DNA of 64,000 bases from Chryseobacterium balustinum (GCF_900168205.1 NZ_FUZE01000005.1:124001-188000), one strand, 5' to 3'. Counted from the stretch's first letter, positions 8,483 to 17,431 are shown. The notes: generated from the sequence alone by a model not told the origin. A program made the numbers and translations.

Positions 8483-9805
8483 TTATTCTCCGAAAAAGGT
8501 TTGATACAAAAGATACAGATTTAGAATAATAATTACGATAGAAATAATCCAGACGCTAATTTTCAAGAATGGTTTGTTAACAAATTCGCCCATTTTTGCT
8601 TTGTCGTTGGTGAAAATAACCAAAGGGACTACGGCGAAACTCAACTGCATCGATAAGATAACCTGACTTAAAACCAAGAGATCTGTCGTTCCCTGTTCGC
8701 CATAGATAATAGTTACAATTAATGCGGGAATTACGGCTATTAACCGGGTAATTAATCTTCTTAACCAAGGTTTTAGTCTTATGTTTAAGAATCCTTCCAT
8801 TACAATTTGTCCGGCAAGTGTTCCTGTCAATGTTGAGTTTTGTCCTGAAGCTAAAAGTGCAATTGCGAAAGCGATACTTGCCATGGAAGCTCCCAAAATA
8901 GGAGTTAACATTTGATAAGCGTCATGAATATCAGCAACATGCTCATTTCCTGTTGTATGAAAAGTGGCGGCGGCTAAAATTAAAATTGCAGCATTAATGA
9001 AAAAAGCTAATAATAGAGAAACTGTACTGTCTAAAGTGGCAAATTTTATGGCTTCTTTTTTACCTTCTCGGTCTCTTGTGTAATCACGTGTCTGTACAAT
9101 ACTACTGTGGAGGTATAAATTGTGTGGCATTACGGTCGCACCGAGAATTCCTATTCCGATATAAAGCATTGCTGGATTTGTGATAATCTCTTTTTGTGGG
9201 ATTAACCCACCTAAAATGGCATTGATTTCAGGTTTTGAAATGATAATTTCGTACCCAAAACAAACTAAAATAATAAACATTAACCCGGCAACGATACTTT
9301 CTATCCAGCGGAAACCTTTTGCCTGAAGCATTAAAATAATTAATACGTCAATCGTTGTAATCACGATTCCCCAAGTTAATGGAATACCAAAAAGTAAATT
9401 TAAAGCAATTGCTGAACCGATAACTTCTGCCAAATCGCAGGCGGCGATGGCAATTTCACAAAATACCCAAAGAATAAAATTAGTGGTTGGTTTGAAATGA
9501 TCCCTACATGCCTGAGCTAAGTCTCGCTCAGCCACGACCCCTAGTTTTACCGATAAATGCTGTAAAACCATTGCGAAAATATTAGAAATAAGAATTACAG
9601 AAAGTAGAGTATAGCCAAATTGTGATCCACCGGCTATATCGGTTGCCCAATTTCCGGGATCCATATATCCGACTGCAATCATTAATCCGGGACCTGCAAA
9701 AGCAAGATATTTCCGCCAAAAACCTGATTTTTTAGGAATAGAAATAGAAGAGAATACCTCTGGTAATGAATGGGATGTTTTATCTTTTCGCCAAGCGTTT
9801 TTCAT
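8483..9805 (-). CDS. mntH: Nramp family divalent metal transporter (MntH-like)
   Basis: Proton-coupled importer of Mn(II)/Fe(II) in the inner membrane; about 440 residues with 11 hydrophobic segments. The metal-binding DPGN motif is seen in VGYMDPGNWATDIAGG (segment 1), and segment 6 carries the family MPHN motif in GATVMPHNLYLHSS, the two hallmarks of bacterial Nramp. The frame extends to an ATG at 9820, but that start lies within a perfect palindrome and only about 17 bases from a -7 promoter element. I therefore prefer the next ATG at 9805 (protein starting MKNAWRKDK). The palindrome suggests metal-dependent repression by a DtxR/MntR-type regulator; none is encoded here. The gene is upstream of grpE but separated from it by a repeat. 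Confidence 0.9.
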   Translation of the reverse strand: MKNAWRKDKTSHSLPEVFSSISIPKKSGFWRKYLAFAGPGLMIAVGYMDPGNWATDIAGGSQFGYTLLSVILISNIFAMVLQHLSVKLGVVAERDLAQACRDHFKPTTNFILWVFCEIAIAACDLAEVIGSAIALNLLFGIPLTWGIVITTIDVLIILMLQAKGFRWIESIVAGLMFIILVCFGYEIIISKPEINAILGGLIPQKEIITNPAMLYIGIGILGATVMPHNLYLHSSIVQTRDYTRDREGKKEAIKFATLDSTVSLLLAFFINAAILILAAATFHTTGNEHVADIHDAYQMLTPILGASMASIAFAIALLASGQNSTLTGTLAGQIVMEGFLNIRLKPWLRRLITRLIAVIPALIVTIIYGEQGTTDLLVLSQVILSMQLSFAVVPLVIFTNDKAKMGEFVNKPFLKISVWIISIVIIILNLYLLYQTFFGE

Positions 9806-9812
9806 ATCGAAT

Positions 9813-9844
9813 TTAGTCATTGTTAGAAATGACTAACAAATTTA
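9813..9844 (-). promoter_or_regulatory. mntH promoter with palindromic operator
   Basis: TTAGTCATT at 9813-9821 and AATGACTAA at 9828-9836 form a perfect 9-base inverted repeat with a 6-base spacer. Directly upstream (9837-9844) the minus strand reads TAAATTTG, a full -7 element. The predicted transcription start falls inside the palindrome, which is where a repressor would block transcription. MntR/DtxR-type binding is an inference from the transporter function. Confidence 0.6.
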
Positions 9845-9880
9845 ATTAAATAAATGAAATGAAAGTAAAGTTCTCATGAA

Positions 9881-9912
9881 AAAATCCCGAAAAATATTTT
9901 CCGGGATTAATT
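9881..9912 (-). terminator. terminator after the OmpA-like gene
   Basis: AATCCCG pairs with CGGGATT across an A/T-rich loop; on the minus strand a T run follows. It separates the OmpA-like gene from mntH. Confidence 0.65.
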
Positions 9913-9930
9913 TTATATTTTAAAAAGAGA

Positions 9931-11223
9931 CTATTTTGCAAATCTTACTGACATTTTTCTGTCAACTGCTCTTTCTTCATTAGAAGCAGATGCATCCACT
10001 TTTGCGAATTCGCTTCCGTATCCGTCAGCAGCAATAACTTGTGCTCCTACACCTTGTTTTCCTAACCAGTCTTTAATGAAATGAGCTCTGTCTGAAGATA
10101 ATTTTTTGTTTTTAGCTTCATCTCCGGTTTTATCGGTATAGCCACCAATTTTTATTTTTGCATCGGGATATGCTTTTAAAATCGCTACTAAGTTTTGTAA
10201 CTGTCCTTCAGAACCGGCTTCTAAAGCATTAGAGCTATTAATTTTGAAATTTACATGGTCAAAATCATACCATTGGTTTTTTAACGCATCATCGTTTGCT
10301 GCATTTTTGTAGCCATCAGATTTTAGAAAAGTAATCATTTGATCTTCCAATCCTCCTTTGTAACCTTTTAATGCGGTTCCATTTAAATCGATATCTTCAT
10401 CAACTTTGGTCGTGGTCATTGTGGTTGTATCGCCACTTTGTGTCGACATCGTATCATTTACAGTATTTAAGCTGTCACCGGAAACGGTTGTTGTAGTCGT
10501 AGTTTCTTTTTTCTCACACTGTTTCCATAAGAAATATCCTGCTGCGATTAAAAGTAATAATGGAAGAAGCCATTTCCAGATAGATCCCCCTTCGGCAGGA
10601 GTAGGATTATTTGGGAAAGTACCGCCATCAGCAACGCTTCTGGTAACTTCTACTTTTGGTTCGTCATGCGGAGGATTTGGGATAGCATCGTTATCAAACT
10701 TATAGCCTTTAGCCCAATCTCCGATATTTAATGATGCTAAGGAAAGTCCGGCTGGTAAAAGCGTAGAAACAATTCCTTTCTGATCATTTAATAAAGAAGA
10801 AATTCCAGATTTGTCAAGATTATTTTCTGCGGCATATTTTCCTACAGAACCTACTGTTGCTCCGGTTACTAAATTTAATAAAGAAGATGAAGAATTGTTG
10901 CTGATTCCTGCGTAAGTAGCAATGGTATTGATAATTCCGCTGAGCTTATCACCAAAAACTGATGATAGCAGTCCTGAAATCATAGAATTGTTAGATGCTG
11001 TATCTAATAAATTCCCCAAAACACCTTGCGAAGAAGCATTGGAAACAGAATCCAATACCGCAGGATTGTCAGAATTGTTGGCTAATCCACCTACAATCAC
11101 CGGAAGTAAACCAGAAACGGCTTTAGAAATTCCGGCTTCACTTTCTCCAAGTTGCGATGCAGCCTGAGAAACAAGTGCAGAACCTAGCTGCCCCTTGATG
11201 AGATCAATGATGTTTAATGACAT
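9931..11223 (-). CDS. DUF937 domain protein fused to OmpA-like domain
   Basis: Protein of 430 residues with three parts. Residues 1-170 resemble DUF937 (YidB-like): Gly/Ser/Asn/Leu-rich, beginning SLNIIDLIKGQLGSALVSQA. A single membrane segment lies at about 216-233 (WKWLLPLLLLIAAGYFLW). A Thr-rich linker follows, then an OmpA-like domain at about 310-430 that should bind peptidoglycan (GGYTDKTGDEAKNKKLSSDR, then ASNEERAVDRKMSVRF). There is no signal peptide, so the DUF937 part should stay in the cytoplasm while the OmpA domain reaches the periplasm. That would tether the inner membrane to the cell wall. The function of DUF937 is unknown. The gene is flanked by terminators and probably transcribed alone. 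Confidence 0.8.
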   Translation of the reverse strand: MSLNIIDLIKGQLGSALVSQAASQLGESEAGISKAVSGLLPVIVGGLANNSDNPAVLDSVSNASSQGVLGNLLDTASNNSMISGLLSSVFGDKLSGIINTIATYAGISNNSSSSLLNLVTGATVGSVGKYAAENNLDKSGISSLLNDQKGIVSTLLPAGLSLASLNIGDWAKGYKFDNDAIPNPPHDEPKVEVTRSVADGGTFPNNPTPAEGGSIWKWLLPLLLLIAAGYFLWKQCEKKETTTTTTVSGDSLNTVNDTMSTQSGDTTTMTTTKVDEDIDLNGTALKGYKGGLEDQMITFLKSDGYKNAANDDALKNQWYDFDHVNFKINSSNALEAGSEGQLQNLVAILKAYPDAKIKIGGYTDKTGDEAKNKKLSSDRAHFIKDWLGKQGVGAQVIAADGYGSEFAKVDASASNEERAVDRKMSVRFAK

Positions 11224-11292
11224 ATTAATTTATTTTGAAGTTAATGTGAGTTAAATTTAAACAAAAATCTATCCAAATTGTAATTTTCAAAA

Positions 11293-11330
11293 AAAATCTG
11301 CAAAAATTCTTAAGATTTTTGCAGATTTAA
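11293..11330 (-). terminator. terminator after proS
   Basis: A near-perfect palindrome of about 34 bases (AATCTGCAAAAAT and its complement) lies 20 bases beyond the proS stop codon. Confidence 0.7.
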
Positions 11331-11348
11331 TAATCATTATGTTAAGGT

Positions 11349-12824
11349 TTAGTAAGCTTTCGCAAATAAAACTCTTCTTTTTGATGGTTTCCCAGTAATC
11401 AAAGAAACGCCTTCTTCAATGTCATCATCTAAAGGAATACATCTGATGGTTGCCTTGGTTTCTTGTTTGATTTGCTCTTCTTCTTCAGCGGTTCCATCCC
11501 AATGAGCATAGATAAATCCTGGTTTTTCTTCTAGCACTTTTTTAAACTCATCATAAGAATCTACTTTCGTATAATTATCTTTTCTGAAGTTTAAGGCTTT
11601 TGTGTACATATCCTGTTGAATAGTTTTCAATAAATCTTCGATATAAGAATCTAAACCTTCCAACGGACGGGTTTCTTTCGTAAGATTATCTCTTCTTGCT
11701 ATTTCTACAGATTTATTTTCTAAATCTCTTGATCCCATGGCAATTCTCAAAGGAACACCTTTTAATTCATATTCTGCAAATTTCCAGCCCGGTTTGTTTT
11801 GAGTATCATTATCAAATTTCACTGAAATCCCTTTCAGTTTTAATTTATTTTGAATATCCAATGCTACTTCACTGATTTGGTTTAATTGCTCTTCTCCTTT
11901 GAAAATAGGAACTATCACCACCTGAATTGGTGCCAAAGTTGGAGGAAGTACCAAACCAAAATCATCAGAATGCGTCATAATTAAAGCACCCATTAGACGT
12001 GTAGAAGTTCCCCAAGAAGTTGCCCAAGCGTGTTCTATTTTACCTTCTTTGTTGGTGAATTTTACGTCAAATGCTTTTGCGAAATTCTGTCCAAGGAAGT
12101 GAGATGTTCCTGCCTGAAGTGCTTTTCCGTCCTGCATTAATGCTTCAATACAATAAGTTTCATCCGCACCTGCAAATCGCTCTGAAGGTGTTTTCAAACC
12201 TTGTACAACAGGCATTGCCATAAAGTTTTCTGCAAAATCTGCATATACGTTATTCATTTTTTCTGCTTCTTCTACCGCTTCGTCTTTGGTAGCATGAGCA
12301 GTGTGACCTTCCTGCCATAAAAACTCTGAAGTTCTTAAGAATAAACGGGTTCTCATTTCCCAACGTACAACATTTGCCCACTGATTGATAAGAATTGGTA
12401 AATCTCTGTATGACTGAATCCAGCCTTTATAAGTATTCCAGATGATTGCTTCAGAAGTTGGTCTTACGATAAGCTCTTCTTCTAGTTTAGCTTCCGGGTC
12501 AACAATTAGTTTTCCTGGATTATCTGGATCATTTTTTAGTCTGTAATGAGTTACAACTGCACATTCTTTAGCAAAACCTTCAGCGTTTTTTTCTTCAGCT
12601 TCAAACAAGCTTTTGGGTACGAAAAGCGGGAAGTAAGCATTAACGTGACCAGTTTCTTTAAACTTTCTGTCCATCTCATCACGCATTTTTTCCCAAATTG
12701 CATATCCGTATGGTTTTATAACCATAGAGCCTCTCACGCCTGAGTTTTCAGCCAAATCAGCTTTCACAACCAATTCATTATACCATTTGCTGTAGTCTTC
12801 GCTTCTTGAAGTTAATTTTGCCAT
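11349..12824 (-). CDS. proS: prolyl-tRNA synthetase, archaeal/eukaryotic-like form
   Basis: Class II aminoacyl-tRNA synthetase that charges tRNA-Pro; 491 residues, cytoplasmic. The short form without the bacterial editing insertion is visible: the N-terminus ([20 protein letters not shown]) and the end ([12 protein letters not shown]) follow the archaeal/eukaryotic-type ProRS used by Bacteroidota. Class II elements include [29 protein letters not shown] (motif 2 region), [12 protein letters not shown], and a late Gly-rich [20 protein letters not shown] (motif 3). The zinc-binding-like C-terminal domain is reduced, with a single Cys in IRCIPL. The gene is divergent from the Gly/Trp-rich lipoprotein gene. 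Confidence 0.95.
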   Translation of the reverse strand: MAKLTSRSEDYSKWYNELVVKADLAENSGVRGSMVIKPYGYAIWEKMRDEMDRKFKETGHVNAYFPLFVPKSLFEAEEKNAEGFAKECAVVTHYRLKNDPDNPGKLIVDPEAKLEEELIVRPTSEAIIWNTYKGWIQSYRDLPILINQWANVVRWEMRTRLFLRTSEFLWQEGHTAHATKDEAVEEAEKMNNVYADFAENFMAMPVVQGLKTPSERFAGADETYCIEALMQDGKALQAGTSHFLGQNFAKAFDVKFTNKEGKIEHAWATSWGTSTRLMGALIMTHSDDFGLVLPPTLAPIQVVIVPIFKGEEQLNQISEVALDIQNKLKLKGISVKFDNDTQNKPGWKFAEYELKGVPLRIAMGSRDLENKSVEIARRDNLTKETRPLEGLDSYIEDLLKTIQQDMYTKALNFRKDNYTKVDSYDEFKKVLEEKPGFIYAHWDGTAEEEEQIKQETKATIRCIPLDDDIEEGVSLITGKPSKRRVLFAKAY

Positions 12825-12896
12825 TAATTTTTTTTTAATATTTTAACTTTTCTAAAATTATGTAATCTAAAAATAAAAATCTATTTTTGATAGATT

Positions 12897-12925
12897 TTTG
12901 TTACCAATAAGTTGGTATATTTTTG
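12897..12925 (+). promoter_or_regulatory. promoter of the Gly/Trp-rich lipoprotein and barrel genes
   Basis: TTTG at 12897-12900 and TATTTTTG at 12918-12925 are 17 bases apart, a full match to the Bacteroidota consensus. An overlapping second TATTTTTG lies at 12882-12889. The start codon is 45 bases downstream. Confidence 0.7.
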
Positions 12926-12970
12926 GTACAGAATGCAAATATAATTTAAATTAAAAATTTTTACATTATC

Positions 12971-14044
12971 ATGAAAAGAAATATACATAAAAATTTACTT
13001 GCAATGCTAAAATCAAAAGGAGTTTTGGCTGTTGCAAGTGGATTATTGTTAATGTCTTGTGGTGCACAGATGGGTGGATATAGCGAGACCGATGGGGTGT
13101 ATTATGACCCAAATAAAGATACATTGCCAGAGGGTGTCATCATCAATGGTAATGAAGGAAATAGAGTAGGAGAATATTATGATTATTATCAAGATGATAC
13201 TAATCTGATTCAAAATGCTGAAATGAACGCCGCTCAACAAAATAATCGTTACAGCAACTGGAATGATTCTAATTGGAACAGTAATGCTACTGATTCTGAC
13301 TGGGGTAATTTTGCAGGTAGCGAAACCAACTACTACGACAACTCGTGGGGAATGATGGGTTGGGGCTCACCTTGGGGCTGGGGCGGAGGCTTCGGTTCTT
13401 ATTGGGGTTCTGGCTGGGGCATGGGTATGTCTTTTGGCTGGGGTAATTCTTGGGGCTGGGGAGGCTACAATCCTTATTGGGGCTGGAATAATTACTGGGG
13501 ATACAATCCTTACTGGGGTGGCTACTACGGAAATCCTTACTGGGGATGGGGTGGTCATTATCACAGAGTACCTTACGCACGAAGTGGAGCAAATGGAAGA
13601 TTTGGAAATTATGGAACAGGAGCTTATAGAACGAATAATTCTATTTTAAAAGGCTCTTATAATAACGGTTCTGGCTTCAGAAACAATACCTCAGGAATGA
13701 GACCTGGTTCTTCTTACAGACCTTCGAATAATGGAGGGTATAGAAATAATAACAATAATAACGGAGTTTATCGTAATCAGGGAGGTTACCGTAATCCTAA
13801 TAGCGGGATGAGACCTAATATGAATAACGGTGTAAGACCTACAAGACCAAATTACAACTATAATCAACAACAGTCTCAACCAAGATACAGAAATGAAAGT
13901 ACGAGACCGAGTGATAATGGCGGTTTCAGATCAGGCGGTTTTAATTCTGGAAGTAGCAGTGGCGGTTTCAGAGGTGGTTCTTCCGGAGGTGGAGGTGGTA
14001 TGAGATCCGGCGGAGGCGGCGGTTTCAGATCAGGTGGTAGATAA
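12971..14044 (+). CDS. low-complexity Gly/Trp/Tyr/Asn-rich lipoprotein
   Basis: A 357-residue protein that I cannot place in a named family. A type II signal peptide ends in LLLMSC, so Cys30 is probably lipidated. Residues about 35-108 are acidic and Asn/Asp-rich. Residues about 109-200 are built from repeats of Trp-Gly, Tyr-Trp-Gly and Asn-Pro-Tyr-Trp. Residues about 200-357 are Arg/Asn/Gly/Ser-rich with recurring GFRSGG and GYRNN units and end in a Gly run. Such composition is expected of a disordered or amyloid-like surface protein. The next gene, an outer-membrane barrel, starts 29 bases later and shares the promoter. Function unknown. Confidence 0.75.
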   Translation: MKRNIHKNLLAMLKSKGVLAVASGLLLMSCGAQMGGYSETDGVYYDPNKDTLPEGVIINGNEGNRVGEYYDYYQDDTNLIQNAEMNAAQQNNRYSNWNDSNWNSNATDSDWGNFAGSETNYYDNSWGMMGWGSPWGWGGGFGSYWGSGWGMGMSFGWGNSWGWGGYNPYWGWNNYWGYNPYWGGYYGNPYWGWGGHYHRVPYARSGANGRFGNYGTGAYRTNNSILKGSYNNGSGFRNNTSGMRPGSSYRPSNNGGYRNNNNNNGVYRNQGGYRNPNSGMRPNMNNGVRPTRPNYNYNQQQSQPRYRNESTRPSDNGGFRSGGFNSGSSSGGFRGGSSGGGGGMRSGGGGGFRSGGR

Positions 14045-14073
14045 AGTTAAACTTAATAACTATTAAAAAAATA

Positions 14074-15519
14074 ATGTTAAAAAAATCTCTAGTATTAATG
14101 GGTGTGACTGCAGCATTCTATTTGCAGGCTCAGGATATATCAACGATAAGAAATTCAATTGATGTTTATTCAAACACACCAATGGTTGGGTCATCAAAGT
14201 TTAATGCAATGGTGGGATCTAACGGAGCTTTAGGAGGTGATGCTACAGCATTGCTTACTAACCCGGCTGGTTTAGGTGTTGCAATTGCAGGTGATGTTTC
14301 CGCAACTTTGTCAATTACTGATAATAAAAATACAAGTACTTTAGCTGGATCTTCAGTTAATTATAATATTACTAAAGGAAATATCGGGAATGCGAGCGGT
14401 GTTGCTGCTTTTCAGTTGATGACAGAGTCTCCATGGAAATTTATTAATTTGGGAGCAAGTATTTCTACACAATCGATTGAAAACTATGTGGAAACTGGAG
14501 GAAATACCAATGTGTCAATTCCTAAAAATCTTGTTGATGGTTCAGGAAATCCTGTAGTAGGTAATCTTGCTTATTTGGGACATGCTTACAATAGGTATGG
14601 TACACAAACCAAATTTAATTTGGGAGTAGGTGCCAATTACAACAACTCTTTATATCTTGGGGCAAGTCTTAATATGCATTATGCAGATTTGGAGCAGTAT
14701 GACAGTGCCAATTTTGGGTTAGACTTAGACAATACTATCTATTCGTTTGATAAACAATATACTCCGTTTTCTGAAAAATCAAATGGTTTTTCAGCAACAG
14801 TAGGGGTTATTGGTAAGATCACCAATCAATTAAGATTGGGAGCTTCAATAGAAACTCCTACTTGGTGGAACATGGATAGAATCTATACAGACTATTATAC
14901 AGGAACTGATGGATTAATCTATCTTGATCACTTTACTGAAGACAGGTCGTTCAGATCGCCTATGAAAGCTACTTTTAGTGGTGCATTTGTTCCTACAAAG
15001 AATTTTGCAATTAATGTAGATTATACTTTAGGAGTAACGAAGCCTAAATATAAAGTTCAAGGGGAGGCAGAAAGGGAACTAAACTCATTCTTTAATGATT
15101 CATACAAAAACTCATCAGAAATAAAAGTTGGAGCGGAATACAGAATTAAAGCTTTCAGATTGAGAGGTGGTTATTCTTACGCTTCAAGTCCGTTTGATGC
15201 AATGACGATCAATTCGTTTTCAAACAGTGGAGTAGCGGGAGATAATAATTACAGCGACTTGATTTTAGGAGCAAGAAATACGATTGGTGCAGGTTTAGGA
15301 TATGACTTCGGTAAATTCTATGTTGATGCAGCGTATCAGAATATAAGCTCAGAATACAAAAATCCTTTCTTAAGCGGAAATGAAGTCGTTAGAAATGGAA
15401 CTGTAGTAAGTACAGGATATTATTCAAGTGATTTTGACGTTTTAACGCCTACTTCTGCCGTTTCAGACGTTAAGAATATCAGAAATAATTTCTTTCTAAC
15501 TGTAGGTTGGAAATTCTAA
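14074..15519 (+). CDS. outer-membrane barrel protein, OmpP1/FadL/TodX-like
   Basis: Probable outer-membrane beta-barrel of 481 residues with a signal peptide (cleavage near YLQAQD). The N-terminal part GALGGDATALLTNPAGLGVA matches the conserved plug region of the OmpP1/FadL/TodX family, which transports hydrophobic compounds. The remainder alternates polar and hydrophobic residues as in barrel strands and ends in an aromatic residue (LTVGWKF), typical of barrel assembly signals. It is co-transcribed with the Gly/Trp-rich lipoprotein upstream, so the lipoprotein may act with this barrel at the surface. A bidirectional terminator follows. The substrate is unknown. Confidence 0.8.
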   Translation: MLKKSLVLMGVTAAFYLQAQDISTIRNSIDVYSNTPMVGSSKFNAMVGSNGALGGDATALLTNPAGLGVAIAGDVSATLSITDNKNTSTLAGSSVNYNITKGNIGNASGVAAFQLMTESPWKFINLGASISTQSIENYVETGGNTNVSIPKNLVDGSGNPVVGNLAYLGHAYNRYGTQTKFNLGVGANYNNSLYLGASLNMHYADLEQYDSANFGLDLDNTIYSFDKQYTPFSEKSNGFSATVGVIGKITNQLRLGASIETPTWWNMDRIYTDYYTGTDGLIYLDHFTEDRSFRSPMKATFSGAFVPTKNFAINVDYTLGVTKPKYKVQGEAERELNSFFNDSYKNSSEIKVGAEYRIKAFRLRGGYSYASSPFDAMTINSFSNSGVAGDNNYSDLILGARNTIGAGLGYDFGKFYVDAAYQNISSEYKNPFLSGNEVVRNGTVVSTGYYSSDFDVLTPTSAVSDVKNIRNNFFLTVGWKF

Positions 15520-15539
15520 AATACTATTTCTAAAATATA

Positions 15540-15575
15540 AAAAAGGCTTCGGGAAAAATTTCTCGAAGCCTTTTT
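15540..15575. terminator. bidirectional terminator
   Basis: The 12-base-pair stem AAAAAGGCTTCG / CGAAGCCTTTTT with a 12-base interior lies between the barrel gene and the convergent ZIP operon. Confidence 0.85.
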
Positions 15576-15594
15576 ATTTATCTTAAAATTAAAT

Positions 15595-16311
15595 TTAATG
15601 ATGATGTCCTACATGAGAATGATCATGAAATAAATGCATCATTAAAGCCAATGAAACTCCCAAAATAACCAAACCTATTTTAGCCCAGTCAATGTTGTGA
15701 TTTTTATTGCTTTCAAAAATAATAACAGAAGAAATATGCAGGAAAATTCCACCTACAATGGCTAAGAAGTAAGGTTGCCAATCTGGGTTAAAATAATTTC
15801 CTAAAAGCATTCCAAACGGCGATGCCAAAGCAAATAAAGCCACAATTAATAGCGATGGGTAAGATGCTTTAGAACCCGTTCTGTTAAATAAAAATGCTCC
15901 TAAAATAAACGAAATAGGCAAGTTGTGAAACAAAATCCCCAATAAATAAGGTGAAAACGGATTTGTTTCATTCGCTAAAGGAATTCCTTCAATAAATGCA
16001 TGAATGAATAACCCGACCATTAATGCCATCGGAAGAATATTACTTTCCCCATGATGGTGAAAATGCCCATGTTCGAAACCTTTTGTTAAAGCTTCAAGGA
16101 TCATTTGCAATAAAACGCCGGCAATGACGAAAATTCCAAGATTACCAATGTCTGAAGCATAAACCTGTGGAAAAACTTCATTTAAACAAATGGTAATTAA
16201 AAATCCGGCACTTAAAATCAATAAATTTTTGGAGAATTTTTCTTTTTGTCCAAAATATTTACCGAGTAAAACCCCGGCAACGACACTTAATATAAGGAGA
16301 ATAAAAATCAT
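15595..16311 (-). CDS. ZIP family metal transporter
   Basis: Membrane transporter for zinc or related divalent cations, about 238 residues and eight hydrophobic segments. The His-rich cytoplasmic loop (EHGHFHHHGES), the segment HAFIEGIPLA (conserved His/Glu of the metal site) and HNLPISFILGAFLF are family marks. The C-terminus is also His-rich (FHDHSHVGHHH). I choose ATG at 16311 although the frame is open to 16347: the upstream gene ends at 16313, leaving one base between stop and start, a typical coupled arrangement. It is the last gene of an operon with a methyltransferase and a small membrane protein. Direction of transport cannot be determined. Confidence 0.85.
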   Translation of the reverse strand: MIFILLILSVVAGVLLGKYFGQKEKFSKNLLILSAGFLITICLNEVFPQVYASDIGNLGIFVIAGVLLQMILEALTKGFEHGHFHHHGESNILPMALMVGLFIHAFIEGIPLANETNPFSPYLLGILFHNLPISFILGAFLFNRTGSKASYPSLLIVALFALASPFGMLLGNYFNPDWQPYFLAIVGGIFLHISSVIIFESNKNHNIDWAKIGLVILGVSLALMMHLFHDHSHVGHHH

Positions 16312-16312
16312 A

Positions 16313-16564
16313 TTAATTAAAAAGGGGTGATAAGCAATATAAAACAATAATTAGATTCACAATTGTAATGATGAGATGCATCTTAAAATTAGTTCTATTT
16401 TTAAATAAAAATTTTTTGAGAAAAATTAAAAATATTCCAAGAATTAATAATAAACTGGAGATAACAAATGGCAATGGAGGAGTATGGCTATGAAAATATC
16501 CGAATTTAATTCCACTAAATATTGAGATTAATGTTAATATTGTAAATAATATATTGGTCACCAT
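16313..16564 (-). CDS. small membrane protein, 83 residues
   Basis: Small unknown protein with three hydrophobic segments (about 5-20, 33-50 and 63-80) and short basic loops. It has the start ATG at 16564, 20 bases after the stop of the methyltransferase gene, and stops one base before the preferred start of the ZIP transporter. This tight packing supports it as a real, translated gene and suggests translational coupling to the transporter. The His-Ser-His in GYFHSHTPP could bind metal, but that is weak evidence. Confidence 0.6.
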   Translation of the reverse strand: MVTNILFTILTLISIFSGIKFGYFHSHTPPLPFVISSLLLILGIFLIFLKKFLFKNRTNFKMHLIITIVNLIIVLYCLSPLFN

Positions 16565-16584
16565 TCCAAGTGCAATTTTTTGAT

Positions 16585-17310
16585 TTATTTTTTCTTAAAT
16601 AAATTGATGCAACGTGGCGAAATATTTTTATCAAAATCATTCAATTGATAATTTCCCCAAATTTTTACTCTTTCAAAACCGCTTTCTTCAGCATAGTTTT
16701 TAATAGTTTCTAAAGTGTGAAGTTTTACTTTCTCAAAGAAATGATGAGACTTTCCGTCTGCCTTAAATCTTATATTTTTAATAATATGTCTGTCTTCTAT
16801 TTTTTTAGAAATTTTAAAATCAATTTCTCCTCTAGTAATTGTTGTTTCCGGAACTAAAGTGTTTCGTACAAACTCTTCGTTCAGATAATCCAAAACAAAA
16901 TAACCGTCTTTTTTCAAAGCATTGCAAACCGATTTAAAAACATTTTTATCATCTTCTTCATTATCAAAATATCCGAAGCTTGTAAAAAGATTAAAAACTG
17001 CATCTACAGGATCGTGATCAATAGGGTTTCGCATATCGTGAACATCAAAAATCAACGTTTGGTTTTCAAACTGTTTATTATGCTCAATACTTTGTCTCGA
17101 AAGATCCAAACCTAGAACATCATAACCCAATTTATTAAGAAAAACCGAGTGTCTTCCCTTTCCACAAGCGAGATCAATAATTTTTGCAGATGGAGGAAGC
17201 TCTAACTCAGAGGTGAGTTTTGCAATGAAATTTTCAGCTTCGGTATAATCTCTGTTGCTGTATAATAAGTGATAATAAGGGGTATCAAACCACGATTCAA
17301 ACCATTCCAT
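16585..17310 (-). CDS. class I SAM-dependent methyltransferase
   Basis: Cytoplasmic methyltransferase of 241 residues. Motif I is IDLACGKGRHSVFL (residues about 45-58), followed by the acidic end of strand 2 in VLGLDLSRQSIEH and a motif IV-like VDAVFNLFTSFGYF. The pattern fits the methyltransferase type 11/25 group with small-molecule substrates; the target is unknown. It is the first gene of the operon with the small membrane protein and the ZIP transporter. The minus-strand sequence TATTTTTG at 17315-17322, a full -7 element, ends four bases before the ATG, so the message may be leaderless. Confidence 0.8.
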   Translation of the reverse strand: MEWFESWFDTPYYHLLYSNRDYTEAENFIAKLTSELELPPSAKIIDLACGKGRHSVFLNKLGYDVLGLDLSRQSIEHNKQFENQTLIFDVHDMRNPIDHDPVDAVFNLFTSFGYFDNEEDDKNVFKSVCNALKKDGYFVLDYLNEEFVRNTLVPETTITRGEIDFKISKKIEDRHIIKNIRFKADGKSHHFFEKVKLHTLETIKNYAEESGFERVKIWGNYQLNDFDKNISPRCINLFKKK

Positions 17311-17314
17311 AATG

Positions 17315-17427
17315 CAAAAATAAGGATTTAGTTGTTGGTTTTTGGTTTATAATTGATAGAAATCATTAATAACTTGAAAACCATCAACCAACAACAATCA
17401 TCTATCAACCAAAAATCACTATTTTTG
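17315..17427. promoter_or_regulatory. divergent promoter region with inverted repeat
   Basis: Two -7 elements of identical sequence, TATTTTTG, face outwards: minus strand at 17315-17322 and plus strand at 17420-17427. Each ends four bases from its start codon. Between them an 18-base inverted repeat (arms 17331-17348 and 17378-17395, 16 of 18 positions complementary) can form a hairpin. It may bind a shared regulator or be a dispersed palindrome. Confidence 0.5.
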
Positions 17428-17431
17428 CAAA

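Noticed and set aside
13287..13879. Long open frames on the minus strand and in other frames across the Gly/Trp-rich lipoprotein gene
   Set aside because: They are shadows caused by the low-complexity GGNTGG-type codons; they show no start context and no recognisable protein pattern.
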